A program made the position numbers and the translations under genes. From Chamaea fasciata (Eukaryota; Chordata; Aves; Passeriformes; Sylviidae): a DNA stretch of 64,000 nt. A model generated the notes under the pieces. The model made no database searches. It had not been told where the DNA came from and saw only the letters and a program-made list of their open reading frames with translations. The DNA lies in contig JARCOQ010000212.1 of NCBI GenBank assembly GCA_029207755.1, positions 1 through 64,000 of the forward strand. Direction: 5' to 3'. How positions within the stretch are numbered: position 1 is the stretch's first letter; every line of letters begins with the position of its first letter. Positions 12,201-26,400 of this stretch are shown here, piece after piece.

Positions 12201-15200
12201 TTGTGCCCAACTCTCTCATCCGCGCAACTGGGCTAGGCCACCTACAATCCCGAACGTTACAGCATTTCTTCCAGATGCAAGCTGCCTTGAACACGAAGAC
12301 TTGCTTCTCTTGGAGGGCCAAAGGGCTCCTACAAACTGACATCAGGCACCTGGGTAGCTGACTTTACTTACCCCTGGAAACAGCCCATCCTTTGTGCCCA
12401 ACTCCCTCTGCCCGTCCCACAGCTTCGGCCATCTACAATCCCGAACGGAACAGGAGTTCTTCCAGATGCAAGCTGCCACAATCTGGAAACGTGGCTTCCC
12501 ATGGAGGGCCAAATGCCTCCTACAAACTGACTTCAGGCACCTGAGCAGCTGACTTTACTTACCCCTGGAAACAGGCCATCCTATGTGCCCAACTCCCTCT
12601 GCCGGGCCCACAGCTTCTGCCACATAAAATCCCGAACGGAACAGCATTTCTTCCAGATGCAAGCTGCCACAAGCTGGAAACGTCGCTTCACTTGGAGGGC
12701 CAAAGGCCTCCTACAAACTGACATCAGGCACCTGGGCAGTTGACTTTACTTACCCCTGGAAACAGGCCATCCTTTGTGCCCAACTCCCTCGGCCGGGCAC
12801 CAGGCCTGGGCCACCTACAATCCCGAACGGAACAGGATTTCTTCCAGATGCAAGCTGCCACAAGCTGGAAGCATGGCTTCCCATGGAGGACCAAAGGCCT
12901 CCTACAAACTGACATCAGGCACCTGGGCAGCTGACTTTACTTTCCTCATGAAACAGGCCATCATTTGTGCCCAACTCCCTCTGCCGGGCATCAGGCGTCT
13001 TCCACCCACAATCTCGAACGGAACAGGATTTCTTCCAGATGCAAGCTGCCACAAGCAGGAAGCCTGGCTTCCCATGGAGGGCCAAAGGCCTCCTACAAAC
13101 TGACATCAGGCACCTGGGCAGCTGACTTTACTTACTTCTGGAAACAGGCCATCCTTTGTGCCCAACTCCCTCTGCTGGGCATCCAGCTCCGGCCACCTAC
13201 AATCCCGAACGGAACAGGATTTCTTCCAGATGCAAGCTGCCTTGAACAGGAAGCCTGGCTTCCCTTGGAGGGCCAAAGGCCTCCTACAAACTGACATGAG
13301 GCACCTGGGCAGCTGACTTTACTTACCCCTGAAAACAGGACATCCTTTGTGCCCAACTCCCTCTGCCGGGCACCAGGCCTCGGCCACCTACAATCCCGAA
13401 CAGAACAGCATTTCTTCCAGATGCAAGCTGCCACCAGCTGGAAGACTAGCTTCCCTTGGAGGGCCAAAGGCCTCCTACAAACTGACATCAGGCACCTGGG
13501 CAGCTGACTTTACTTACCCCTGGAAACAGGCCATCCTTTGTGCCCAACTCCCTCAGCCCGGCAACTGGCCTCGGCCACCTACAATCCCGAACGGAACAGG
13601 ATTTCTTCCAGATGCAACCTGCCTTGAACAGGAAGACTTGCTTCCCTTGGAGGGCCAAAGGCCTCCTAAAAACTGACATCAGGCACCAGGGGAGCTGACT
13701 TTACTTACCCCTGGAAACAGCCCATCCTTTGTGCCCAACTCCCTCTGCCGGGCACCAGGCCTCGCCCACCTACAATCCCGAACGGAACGGGATTTCTTCC
13801 AGATGCAAGCTGCCACAAACTGGAAGACAAGCTTCCCTTGGAGGGCCAAAGGCCTCCTACAAACTGACATCAGGCACCTGGGCAGCTGACTTTACTTACC
13901 CCTGGAAACAGCCCATCCTTTGTGCCCAACTCCCTCTGCCGGGCACCTGGCCTCGGCCACCTACAATCCCGAACGGAACAGGATTTCTTCCAGATGCAAA
14001 CTGCCACAAACTGGAAGACTAGCTTCCCTTGGAGGGCCAAAGGCCTCCTAAAAATTGACATCAGGCACCTGGGCAGCTAACTTTACTTTCCTCATGAAAC
14101 AGGCCATCATTTGTGCCCAACTCCCTCTGCCGGGCACCAGGCTTCGGCCACCTACAATCTCTAACGGAACAGGATTTCTTCAGATGCAAGCTGCCACAAG
14201 CAGGAAGCCTGGGTTCCCATGGAGGGCCAAAGGCCTCCTACAAACTGACATCAGGCACCTGGGCAGCTGACTTTACTTACTTCAGGAAACAAGACATCCT
14301 TTGTGCCGAACTCTCTCATCCGCGCAACTGGGCTAGGCCACCTACAATCCCGAACGGAACAGCATTTCTTCCAGATGCAAGCTGCCTTGAACAGGAAGAC
14401 TTGCTTCCCTTGGAGGGCCAAAGGCCTCCTACAAATTGACATCAGGCACCTGGGCAGCTGACTTTACTTTCCCCTGGAAACAGCCCATCCTTTGTGCCCA
14501 ACTCCCTCTGCCGGTCCCACAGCTTCGGCCACCTACAATCCCGAACGGAACAGGAGTTCTTCCAGATGCAAGCTGCCACAATCTGGAAACGTGGCTTTAC
14601 TTGGAGGGCTAAAGGCCTCCTACAAACTGACATCAGGCACCTGGGCAGCTGACTTTACTTACCCCTGGAAACAGGCCATCCTTTGTGCCCAACCCCCTCT
14701 GCCAGGCACCAGGCCTCAGCCACCTACAATCCCGAACGGAACAGCATTTCTTCCAGATGCAAGCTGCCACAAGCAGGAAACCTGGCATCCCATCGAAAGC
14801 CAAAGGCCTCCTACAAACTGACATCAGGCACCTTGGCTGCTGACTTTACTTACCCCTGGAAACAGGCCATCTTTTGTGCCCAACTCCCTCTGCCGGGCAC
14901 CTGGCCTTGGCCACCTACAATCCCGAACGGAACAGGATTTCTTCCCGATGCAAGCTGCTACTAGCTGGAAGCCTGGCTTCCCATGGAGGACCAAAGGCCT
15001 CCTACAAACTGACATCAGGCACTTGGGCTGCTGACTTTACTTACCCCTGGAAACAGCCCATCCTTTGTGCCCAACTCCCTCTGCCGGGCACCAGGCCTCG
15101 GCCGCCTACAATCCTGAACGGAACAGGATTTCTTCCAGATGCAAGCTGCCACAAGCAGGAAGCCTGGCTTCCCTTGGAGGGCCAAAGGCCTCCGAAAAAC

Positions 15201-18200
15201 TGGCATCAGGCACGTCGGCAGCTGACTTTACTTACCCCTCTAAACAGGACATCTTTGGGCCCAACTCCCTCTGCCGGGCACCTGCTCTCGGCCACCTACA
15301 ATCCCGAACGAAACAGCATTCCTTCCTGATGCAAGCTGCCACAAGCAGGAAGCCTGGCTTCCCATGGAGGGCCAAAGGCCTCCTACAAACTGACATCAGG
15401 CACCTGGGCAGCTGACTTTACTTACCCCTGGAAACAGGCCATCCTTTGTGCCCAACTCCCTCTGCCGGTCCCACAGCTTCGGCCACCTACAATCCTGAAC
15501 GGAACAGGAGTTCTTCCAGATGCAAGCTGCCACAAGCTGGAAGAATGGCTTCCCTTGGAGGGCCAAAGGCCTCCTACAAACTGACATCAGGCACCTGGGC
15601 AGCTGACTTTACTTACCCCTGGAAACAGGCCATCCTTTGTGCCCAACTCCCCCTGCCGGGCACCTGGCCTCAACCACCTACAATCCCGAACGGATCAGGA
15701 GTTCTTCCAGATGCAAGCTGCCTCAAGCTGGAAACGTTGCTTCCCTTGGAGGGGCAAAGGCCTCCTACAAACTGACATCAGGCACCTGGGCAGCTGACTT
15801 TACTTACCCCTGGAAACAGGCCATCCTTTGTGCCCAACTCCCTCTGCCGGGCACCTGGCCTTGGCCACCTACAATCCCGAACGGAACAGGATTTCTTCCC
15901 GATGCAAGCTGCTACTAGCTGGAAGCCTGGCTTCCCATGGAGGACCAAAGGCCACCTACAAACTGACATCAGGCACTTGGGCAGCTGACTTTACTTTCCT
16001 CATGAAAAAGGCCATCATTTGTGCCCAACTCCCTCTGCCGGGCACCTGGCCTCGGCCACCTACACTCCCGAACGGAACAGCATTTCTTCCAGATGCAAGC
16101 TGCCACAAGCTGGAAGAATGGCTTCCCTTGGAGGGCCAAAGGCCTCCTACAGACTGACATCAGGCACCTGGGCAGCTGACTTTCCTTACCCCTGGAAACA
16201 GCCCATCCTTTGTGCCCAACTCCCTCTGCCGGGCACCTGGCCTCGGCCGCCTACAATCCTGAACGGAGCAGGATTTCTTCCAGATGCAAGCTGCCACAAG
16301 CAGGAAGCCTGGCTTCCCTTGGAGGGCCAAAGGACTCCGACAAACTGACATCAGGCACGTGGGCAGCTGACTGTACTTACCTTTCTAAACAGGACATCAT
16401 TTGTGCCCAACTCCCTCTGCCGGGCACCTGCTCTCGGCCACCTACAATCCCGAACGAAACAGCATTCCTTCCTGATGCAAGCTGCCACAAGCAGGAAGCC
16501 TGGTTTCCCATGGAGGGCCAAAGGCCTCCTACAAACTGACATCAGGCACCTGGGCAGCTGACTTTACTTACCCCTGGAAACAGGCCATCCTTTGTGCTCA
16601 ACTCCCTCTGCCGGGCACCTGGCCTCGGCCACCTACAATCCCGAACCGAACAGGATTTCTTCCAGATGCAAGCTGCCTTGAACAGGAAGACTAGCTTCCC
16701 TTGGAGGGCCAAAGGCCTCCTACAAACTGACATCAGGCACCTGGGCAGCTGACTTTACTTACCCCTGGAAACAGGCCACCCTTTGTGCCCAACTCCCTCT
16801 GCCGGTCCCACAGCTTCGGCCACCTACAATCCCGAACGGAACAGGAGTTCTTCCAGATGCAAGCTGCCACAATCTGGAAACGTGGCTTCACTTGGAGGGC
16901 TAAAGGCCTCCTACAAACTGACATCAGGCACCTGGGCAGCTGACTTTACTTACCCCTGGAAGCAGGCCATCCTTTGTGCCCAACTCCCTCTGCCGGGCAC
17001 CTGGCCTCGGTCACCTACAATTCCGAACGGAACAGCATTTCTTCCAGATGCAAGCTGCCACAAACTGGAAGACTGGCTTCCCTTGGAGGGCCAAAGGCCT
17101 CCTATAAACTGACATCAGGCACCTGGGCAGCTGACTTTACTTACCCCTGGAAACAGGCCATCCTTTGTGCCCAACTCCCTCTGCCAGGCCCACAGCTTCT
17201 GGCACCTAAAATCCCGAACGGAACAGGATTTCTTCCAGATGCAAGCTGCCAGAAGCTGGAAACGTCGCTTCACTTGGAAGGCCAATGGCCTCCTACAAAC
17301 TGACATCAGGCACCTGGGCAGCTGACTTTACTTACCCCTGGAAACAGGCCATCCTTTGTGCCCAACTTATTCAGCCCGGCAACTGGCCTCGGCCACTTAC
17401 AATCCCGAACGGAACAGCATTTCTTCCAGATGCAAGCTGCCTTGAACAGGAAGACTAGCTTTCCTTCGAGGGCCAAAGGCCTCCTACAAACTGACATCAG
17501 GCACCAGGGGAGCTGACTTTACTTACCCCTGGAAACAGCCCATCCTTTGTGCCCAACTCCCTCTGCCGGGCAGCCAGCTCCGCCCACCTACAATCCCGAA
17601 CGGAACAGGATTTCTTCCAGATGCAAGCTGCCACAAGCAGGAAACCTGGCTTCCCATGGAGGGCCAAAGGCCTCCTACAAACTGACATCAAGCACCTGGG
17701 CAGCTGACTTTACTTACCCCTGGAAACAGACCATCCTTTTTGCCCAACTCCCTCTGCCGGGCACCTGGCCTCGGCCACGTACAATCCCAAACGGAACAGG
17801 ATTTCTTCCAGATGCAAGCTGCCACAAACTGGAAGACGTGCTTCGTTTGGAGGGCCAAAGGTCACCTACAAACTGACATCAGGCACCTGGGCAGCTGACT
17901 TTACTTACCCCTGGAAACAGGCCATCCTTTATGCCCAACTCCCTCTGCCGGGCACCTGGCCTCGACCACCTACAATCCTAAACGTAACAGGAGTTCTTCC
18001 AGATGCAAGCTGCCGCAAGCTGGAAACGTCGCTTCACTTGGAGGGCCAAAGGCCTCCTACAAACTGACATCAGGCACCTGGGCAGCTGACTTTACTTACC
18101 CCTGGAAACAGGCCATCATTTGTGCCCAACTCCCTCTGCCGGGCACCTGGCCTCGGCCACCTACAATCTCTAACGCAACAGGATTTCTTCCAGATGCAAG

Positions 18201-18452
18201 CTGCCACAAGCAGGAAGCCTGGCTTCCCTTGGAGGGCCAAAGGCCTCCTACAAACTGACATCAGGCACCTGGGCAGCTGACTTTACTTACTTCTGGAAAC
18301 AGGACATCCTTTGTGCCGAACTCTCTCATCCGCGCAACTGGGCTAGGCCACCTACAATCCCGAACGGAACAGCATTTCTTCCAGATGCAAGCTGCCTTGA
18401 ACAGGAAGACTTGATTCCCTTGGAGGGCCAAAGGCCTCCTACAAAATGACAT
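9287..18452 (+). repeat. 48-monomer HOR, copy B (9,166 bp)
   Basis: This second full copy has 48 monomers; length is 48 x 191 minus two. It is almost identical to A from its start to about 13870, and again from 15588 (counterpart of 6422) to the end. Between these it lacks six A monomers and carries six others (14443-15587), so the overall monomer number is unchanged. A long plus-strand open frame at 10864-11406 exists only because single-base differences remove stops; I do not regard it as a gene. Confidence 0.95.
14443..15587 (+). repeat. Six-monomer block specific to the B form of the HOR
   Basis: This block replaces the six A-specific monomers. Several of its units resemble later units of the same HOR copy: 14825 resembles 15779 (tgctactagctgg, five units on), 15016 resembles 16161, and 15207 resembles 16352 (cctctaaacagg with cattccttcctgatgc, six units on). 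It is therefore probably a local duplication. Five of the six monomers recur in copy D at 28578-29532, showing that D descends from the B form. Confidence 0.8.
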
Positions 18453-21400
18453 CAGGCACCTGGGCAGCTGACTTTACTTACCCCTGGAAACAGGCCATCC
18501 TTTGTGCCCAACTCCCTCTGCCGGTCCAACAGCTTTGACCACCTACAATCCAGAACGGAATAGGATTTCTTCCAGATGCAAGCTGCCACAAGCAGGAAAC
18601 CTGGCTTCCCATCGAGGGCCAAAGGCCTCCTACAAACTGACATCAGGCACCTGGGCAGCTGACCTTACTTACCCCTGGAAACAGGCCATCCTTTGTGCCC
18701 AACTGCCTCAGCCGGGCACCCTGCTCCGGCCACCTACAGTAGCGTACGGAACAGCATTTCTTCCAGATGCAAGCTGCCACAAGCAGGAAGCCTGGCTTCT
18801 CTTGGAGGGCCAAAGGCCTCCTACAAACTGACATGAGGCACCTGGGCAGCTGACTTTACTTACCCCTGGAAACAGGACATCCTTTTTGCCCAACTCCCTC
18901 TGCCGGGCAACTGGCCTTGGCCACCTACAATCCTGAACGGAACAGGATTTCTTCCAGATGCAAGCTGCTACTAGCTGGAAGCCTGGCTTCCCATGGAGGA
19001 CCAAAGGCCTCCTACAAACTGACATCAGGCACTTGGGCAGCTGACTTTACTTTCCTCATGAAAAAGGCCATCATTTGTGCCCAACTCCCTCTGCCGGGCA
19101 CCTGGCCTCGGCCACCTACACTCCCGAACGGAACAGCATTTCTTCCAGATGCAAGCAGCCACAAGCTGGAAGAATGGCTTCCCTTGGAGGGCCAAAGGCC
19201 TCCTACAAACTGACATCAGGCACCTGGGCAGCTGACTTTACTTACCCCTGGAAACAGCCCATCCTTTGTGCCCAACTCCCTCTGCCGGGCACCAGGCCTC
19301 GGCCGCCTACAATCCTGAACGGAACAGGATTTCTTCCAGATGCAAGCTGCCACAAGCGGGAAGCCTGGCTTTCCTTTGAGGGCCAAAGGCCCCCTACAAA
19401 CTGACATCAGGCACCTGGGCAGCTGACTTTACTTTCCTCATGAAACAGGCCATCATTTGTGCCCAACTCCCTCTGCCGGGCACCATGCCTCGCCCACCTA
19501 CAATCTTGAACGGGACAGGATTTCTTCCAGATGCAAGCTGCCTCAAGCAGGAAGCCTGGCTTCCCATGGAAGGCCAAAGGCCTCCTACAAACTGAAATCA
19601 GGCACCTGGGAAGCTGACTTTACTTACCCCTGGAAACAGGCCATCCTTTGTGTCCAACCCCCTCTGCCGGGCGCCAGACCTCGGCCACCTACAATCCCGA
19701 ACGGAACAGCATTTCTTCCAGATGCAAGCTGCCACAAGCTGGAAGAATGGCTTCCCATGGAGGACCAAAGGCCTCCTACAAACTGACATCAGGCACCTCG
19801 GCAGCTGACTTTACTTACCCCTGGAAACAGGCCATCCTTTGTGCCCAACTCCCTCAGCCCGGCAACTGGCCTCGGCCACCTACAATCTCGAACGGAACAG
19901 GATTTCTTCCAGATGCAAGCTGCCTTGAACAGGAAGACTAGCTTCCCTTGGAGGGCCAAAGGCCTCCTACAAACTGACATCAGGCACCTGGGCAGCTGAC
20001 TTTACTTACCCCTGGGAACAACCCATCCTTTGTGCCCAACTCCCTCTGCAGGGCACCAGGCCTCGCCCACCTACAATCCCGAACGGAACAGGATTTCTTC
20101 CAGATGGAAGCTGCCACAAGCTGGAAGCGTGGCTTCCCATGGAGGACCAAAGGCCTCCTACAAACTGACATCAGGCACGTGGGCAGCTGACTTAACTTTC
20201 CTCATGAAACAGGACATCCTTTGTGCCCAACTCCCTCTGCCGGGCACCTGGTCTCGGACACCTACAATCCCGAACGAAACAGCATTCCTTCCTGATGCAA
20301 GCTGCCAGAAGCAGGAAGCCTGGCTTCCCATGGAGGGCCAAAGGCCTCCTACAAACTGCCCTCAGGCACCTGGGCAGCTGACTTTAGTTACTTCTGGAAA
20401 CAGGCCATCCTTTGTGCCCAACTCCCTCAGTCCGGCAACTGGCCTCTGCCACCTACAATCTCGAACGGAACAGGATTTCTTCCAGATGCAAGCTGCCTTG
20501 AACAGGAAGACTAGCTTCCCTTGGAGGGCCAAAGGCCTCCTACAAACTGACATCAGGCACCTGGGCAGCTGACTTTACTTACCCCTGGAAACAACCCATC
20601 CTTTGTGTCCAACTCCCTCTGCCGGGCACCAGGCCTAGCCCACCTACAATCCCGAACGGAACAGCATTTCTTCCAGATGAAAGCTGCCACAAGCAGGAAA
20701 CGTGGCTTCCCATGGAGGGCCAAAGGCCTCCTACAAACTGACATCAGGCACCTGGGCAGCTGACTTTACTTACCCCTGGAAACAGGCCATCCTTTGTGCC
20801 CAACTCCCTCTGCCGGGCACCTGGCTCCGGCCACCTACAATCCCGAACGGAACAGGATTTCTTCCAGATGGAAACTGCCACAAACTGGAAGACTAGCTTC
20901 CCTTGGAGGGCCAAAGGCCTCCTACAAACTGACATCAGGCACCTGGGCAGCTGACTTTACTTTCCTCATGAAATAGGCCATCATTTGTGCCCAACTCCCT
21001 CTGCCGGACACCTGGCTTCGGCCACCTACAATCCCGAACGGAACAGGATTTCTTCCAGATGCAAGCTGCCGTAAACAGGAAGACTAGCTTCCCTTGGAGG
21101 GCCAAAGGCCTCCTACAAACTGACATGAGGCACCTGGGCAGCTGACTTTACTTACCCCTGGAAACAGGCAATCCTTTGAGCCCAACTCCCTCTGCCGGGC
21201 ACCAGGCCTCGACCACCTACAATCTTGAACGGAACAGGATTTCTTCCAGATGCAAGCTTCCACAAGCAGGACGCCTGGCTTCACATGGAGGGCCCAAGGC
21301 CTCCTACAAACTTACATCAGGCACCTGGGCAGCTGACTTTACTTACTTCTGGAAACAGGACATCCTTTGTGCCCAACTCTCTCATCCGCGCAACTGGGCT

Positions 21401-23418
21401 AGGCCACCTACAATCCCGAACGTTACAGCATTTCTTCCAGATGCAAGCTGCCTTGAACACGAAGACTTGCTTCTCTTGGAGGGCCAAAGGGCTCCTACAA
21501 ACTGACATCAGGCACCTGGGTAGCTGACTTTACTTACCCCTGGAAACAGCCCATCCTTTGTGCCCAACTCCCTCTGCCCGTCCCACAGCTTCGGCCATCT
21601 ACAATCCCGAACGGAACAGGAGTTCTTCCAGATGCAAGCTGCCACAATCTGGAAACGTGGCTTCCCATGGAGGGCCAAATGCCTCCTACAAACTGACTTC
21701 AGGCACCTGAGCAGCTGACTTTACTTACCCCTGGAAACAGGCCATCCTATGTGCCCAACTCCCTCTGCCGGGCCCACAGCTTCTGCCACATAAAATCCCG
21801 AACGGAACAGCATTTCTTCCAGATGCAAGCTGCCACAAGCTGGAAACGTCGCTTCACTTGGAGGGCCAAAGGCCTCCTACAAACTGACATCAGGCACCTG
21901 GGCAGTTGACTTTACTTACCCCTGGAAACAGGCCATCCTTTGTGCCCAACTCCCTCTGCCGGGCACCTGGCCTCGGTCACCTACAATTCCGAACGGAACA
22001 GCATTTCTTCCAGATGCAAGCTGCCACAAACTGGAAGACTGGCTTCCCTTGGAGGGCCAAAGGCCTCCTATAAACTGACATCAGGCACCTGGGCAGCTGA
22101 CTTTACTTACCCCTGGAAACAGGCCATCCTTTGTGCCCAACTCCCTCTGCCAGGCCCACAGCTTCTGGCACCTAAAATCCCGAACGGAACAGGATTTCTT
22201 CCAGATGCAAGCTGCCACAAGCTGGAAACGTCGCTTCACTTGGAAGGCCAATGGCCTCCTACAAACTGACATCAGGCACCTGGGCAGCTGACTTTACTTA
22301 CCCCTGGAAACAGGCCATCCTTTGTGCCCAACTTATTCAGCCCGGCAACTGGCCTCGGCCACCTACAATCCCGAACGGAACAGCATTTCTTCCAGATGCA
22401 AGCTGCCTTGAACAGGAAGACTAGCTTTCCTTGGAGGGCCAAAGGCCTCCTACAAACTGACATCAGGCACCAGGGGAGCTGACTTTACTTACCCCTGGAA
22501 ACAGCCCATCCTTTGTGCCCAACTCCCTCTGCCGGGCACTACGCCTCGCCCACCTACAATCCCGAACGGAACAGGATTTCTTCCAGATGCAAGCTGCCAC
22601 AAGCAGGAAACCTGGCTTCCCATGGAGGGCCAAAGGCCTCCTACAAACTGACATCAAGCACCTGGGCAGCTGACTTTACTTACCCCTGGAAACAGACCAT
22701 CCTTTTTGCCCAACTCCCTCTGCCGGGCACCTGGCCTCGGCCACGTACAATCCCAAACGGAACAGGATTTCTTCCAGATGCAAGCTGCCACAAACTGGAA
22801 GACGTGCTTCGTTTGGAGGGCCAAAGGTCACCTACAAACTGACATCAGGCACCTGGGCAGCTGACTTTACTTACCCCTGGAAACAGGCCATCCTTTATGC
22901 CCAACTCCCTCTGCCGGGCACCTGGCCTCGACCACCTACAATCCTAAACGTAACAGGAGTTCTTCCAGATGCAAGCTGCCGCAAGCTGGAAACGTCGCTT
23001 CACTTGGAGGGCCAAAGGCCTCCTACAAACTGACATCAGGCACCTGGGCAGCTGACTTTACTTACCCCTGGAAACAGGCCATCATTTGTGCCCAACTCCC
23101 TCTGCCGGGCACCTGGCCTCGGCCACCTACAATCTCTAACGCAACAGGATTTCTTCCAGATGCAAGCTGCCACAAGCAGGAAGCCTGGCTTCCCTTGGAG
23201 GGCCAAAGGCCTCCTACAAACTGACATCAGGCACCTGGGCAGCTGACTTTACTTACTTCTGGAAACAGGACATCCTTTGTGCCGAACTCTCTCATCCGCG
23301 CAACTGGGCTAGGCCACCTACAATCCCGAACGGAACAGCATTTCTTCCAGATGCAAGCTGCCTTGAACAGGAAGACTTGATTCCCTTGGAGGGCCAAAGG
23401 CCTCCTACAAAATGACAT
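18453..23418 (+). repeat. HOR copy C, shortened to 26 monomers (4,966 bp)
   Basis: The first 18 monomers match the start of copies A and B (A 118-3556), one monomer is a hybrid, and the last seven match the end (A 7950-9286). Twenty-two monomers, about 4.2 kb, are missing from the middle. Total length is exactly 26 x 191, so the loss was in register. Otherwise it is nearly identical to A and B. Confidence 0.95.
21891..22081 (+). repeat. Hybrid monomer at the copy C deletion junction
   Basis: The left part carries the rare gggcagttgac variant of the monomer at 3557 (A) and 12725 (B). The right part carries ctcggtcacctacaattcc and aactggaagactgg, typical of 7759-7949 (A) and 16925-17115 (B). 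The switch lies between about 21908 and 21975, where both parent monomers read the same, so the breakpoint cannot be placed more precisely. Confidence 0.9.
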
Positions 23419-26400
23419 CAGGCACCTGGGCAGCTGACTTTACTTACCCCTGGAAACAGGCCATCCTTTGTGCCCAACTCCCTCTGCCGGTCCAACAGCT
23501 TTGACCACCTACAATCCAGAACGGAATAGGATTTCTTCCAGATGCAAGCTGCCACAAGCAGGAAACCTGGCTTCCCATCGAGGGCCAAAGGCCTCCTACA
23601 AACTGACATCAGGCACCTGGGCAGCTGACCTTACTTACCCCTGGAAACAGGCCATCCTTTGTGCCCAACTGCCTCAGCCGGGCACCCTGCTCCGGCCACC
23701 TACAGTAGCGTACGGAACAGCATTTCTTCCAGATGCAAGCTGCCACAAGCAGGAAGCCTGGCTTCTCTTGGAGGGCCAAAGGCCTCCTACAAACTGACAT
23801 GAGGCACCTGGGCAGCTGACTTTACTTACCCCTGGAAACAGGACATCCTTTTTGCCCAACTCCCTCTGCCGGGCAACTGGCCTTGGCCACCTACAATCCT
23901 GAACGGAACAGGATTTCTTCCAGATGCAAGCTGCTACTAGCTGGAAGCCTGGCTTCCCATGGAGGACCAAAGGCCTCCTACAAACTGACATCAGGCACTT
24001 GGGCAGCTGACTTTACTTTCCTCATGAAAAAGGCCATCATTTGTGCCCAACTCCCTCTGCCGGGCACCTGGCCTCGGCCACCTACACTCCCGAACGGAAC
24101 AGCATTTCTTCCAGATGCAAGCAGCCACAAGCTGGAAGAATGGCTTCCCTTGGAGGGCCAAAGGCCTCCTACAAACTGACATCAGGCACCTGGGCAGCTG
24201 ACTTTACTTACCCCTGGAAACAGCCCATCCTTTGTGCCCAACTCCCTCTGCCGGGCACCAGGCCTCGGCCGCCTACAATCCTGAACGGAACAGGATTTCT
24301 TCCCGATGCAAGCTGCCACAAGCGGGAAGCCTGGCTTTCCTTTGAGGGCCAAAGGCCCCCTACAAACTGACATCAGGCACCTGGGCAGCTGACTTTACTT
24401 TCCTCATGAAACAGGCCATCATTTGTGCCCAACTCCCTCTGCCGGGCACCATGCCTCGCCCACCTACAATCTTGAACGGGACAGGATTTCTTCCAGATGC
24501 AAGCTGCCTCAAGCAGGAAGCCTGGCTTCCCATGGAGGGCCAAAGGCCTCCTACAAACTGAAATCAGGCACCTGGGAAGCTGACTTTACTTACCCCTGGA
24601 AACAGGCCATCCTTTGTGTCCAACCCCCTCTGCCGGGCGCCAGACCTCGGCCACCTACAATCCCGAACGGAACAGCATTTCTTCCAGATGCAAGCTGCCA
24701 CAAGCTGGAAGAATGGCTTCCCATGGAGGACCAAAGGCCTCCTACAAACTGACATCAGGCACCTCGGCAGCTGACTTTACTTACCCCTGGAAACAGGCCA
24801 TCCTTTGTGCCCAACTCCCTCAGCCCGGCAACTGGCCTCGGCCACCTACAATCTCGAACGGAACAGGATTTCTTCCAGATGCAAGCTGCCTTGAACAGGA
24901 AGACTAGCTTCCCTTGGAGGGCCAAAGGCCTCCTACAAACTGACATCAGGCACCTGGGCAGCTGACTTTACTTACCCCTGGGAACAACCCATCCTTTGTG
25001 CCCAACTCCCTCTGCAGGGCACCAGGCCTCGCCCACCTACAATCCCGAACGGAACAGGATTTCTTCCAGATGGAAGCTGCCACAAGCTGGAAGCGTGGCT
25101 TCCCATGGAGGACCAAAGGCCTCCTACAAACTGACATCAGGCACGTGGGCAGCTGACTTAACTTTCCTCATGAAACAGGACATCCTTTGTGCCCAACTCC
25201 CTCTGCCGGGGCACCTGGTCTCGGACACCTACAATCCCGAACGAAACAGCATTCCTTCCTGATGCAAGCTGCCAGAAGCAGGAAGCCTGGCTTCCCATGG
25301 AGGGCCAAAGGCCTCCTACAAACTGCCCTCAGGCACCTGGGCAGCTGACTTTAGTTACTTCTGGAAACAGGCCATCCTTTGTGCCCAACTCCCTCAGTCC
25401 GGCAACTGGCCTCTGCCACCTACAATCTCGAACGGAACAGGATTTCTTCCAGATGCAAGCTGCCTTGAACAGGAAGACTAGCTTCCCTTGGAGGGCCAAA
25501 GGGCCTCCTACAAACTGACATCAGGCACCTGGGCAGCTGACTTTACTTACCCCTGGAAACAACCCATCCTTTGTGCCCAACTCCCTCTGCCGGGCACCAG
25601 GCCTAGCCCACCTACAATCCCGAACGGAACAGCATTTCTTCCAGATGAAAGCTGCCACAAGCAGGAAACGTGGCTTCCCATGGAGGGCCAAAGGCCTCCT
25701 ACAAACTGACATCAGGCACCTGGGCAGCTGACTTTACTTACCCCTGGAAACAGGCCATCCTTTGTGCCCAACTCCCTCTGCCGGGCACCTGGCTCCGGCC
25801 ACCTACAATCCCGAACGGAACAGGATTTCTTCCAGATGGAAACTGCCACAAACTGGAAGACTAGCTTCCCTTGGAGGGCCAAAGGCCTCCTACAAACTGA
25901 CATCAGGCACCTGGGCAGCTGACTTTACTTTCCTCATGAAATAGGCCATCATTTGTGCCCAACTCCCTCTGCCGGACACCTGGCTTCGGCCACCTACAAT
26001 CCGAACGGAACAGGATTTCTTCCAGATGCAAGCTGCCGTAAACAGAAGACTAGCTTCCCTTGGAGGGCCAAAGGCCTCCTACAAACTGACATGAGGCACC
26101 TGGGCAGCTGACTTTACTTACCCCTGGAAACAGGCAATCCTTTGAGCCCAACTCCTCTGCCGGGCACCAGGCCTCGACCACCTACAATCTTGAACGGAAC
26201 AGGATTTCTTCCAGATGCAAGCTTCCACAAGCAGGACGCCTGGCTTCACATGGAGGGCCCAAGGCCTCCTACAAACTTACATCAGGCACCTGGGCAGCTG
26301 ACTTTACTTACTTCTGGAAACAGGACATCCTTTGTGCCCAACTCTCTCATCCGCGCAACTGGGCTAGGCCACCTACAATCCCGAACGTTACAGCATTTCT

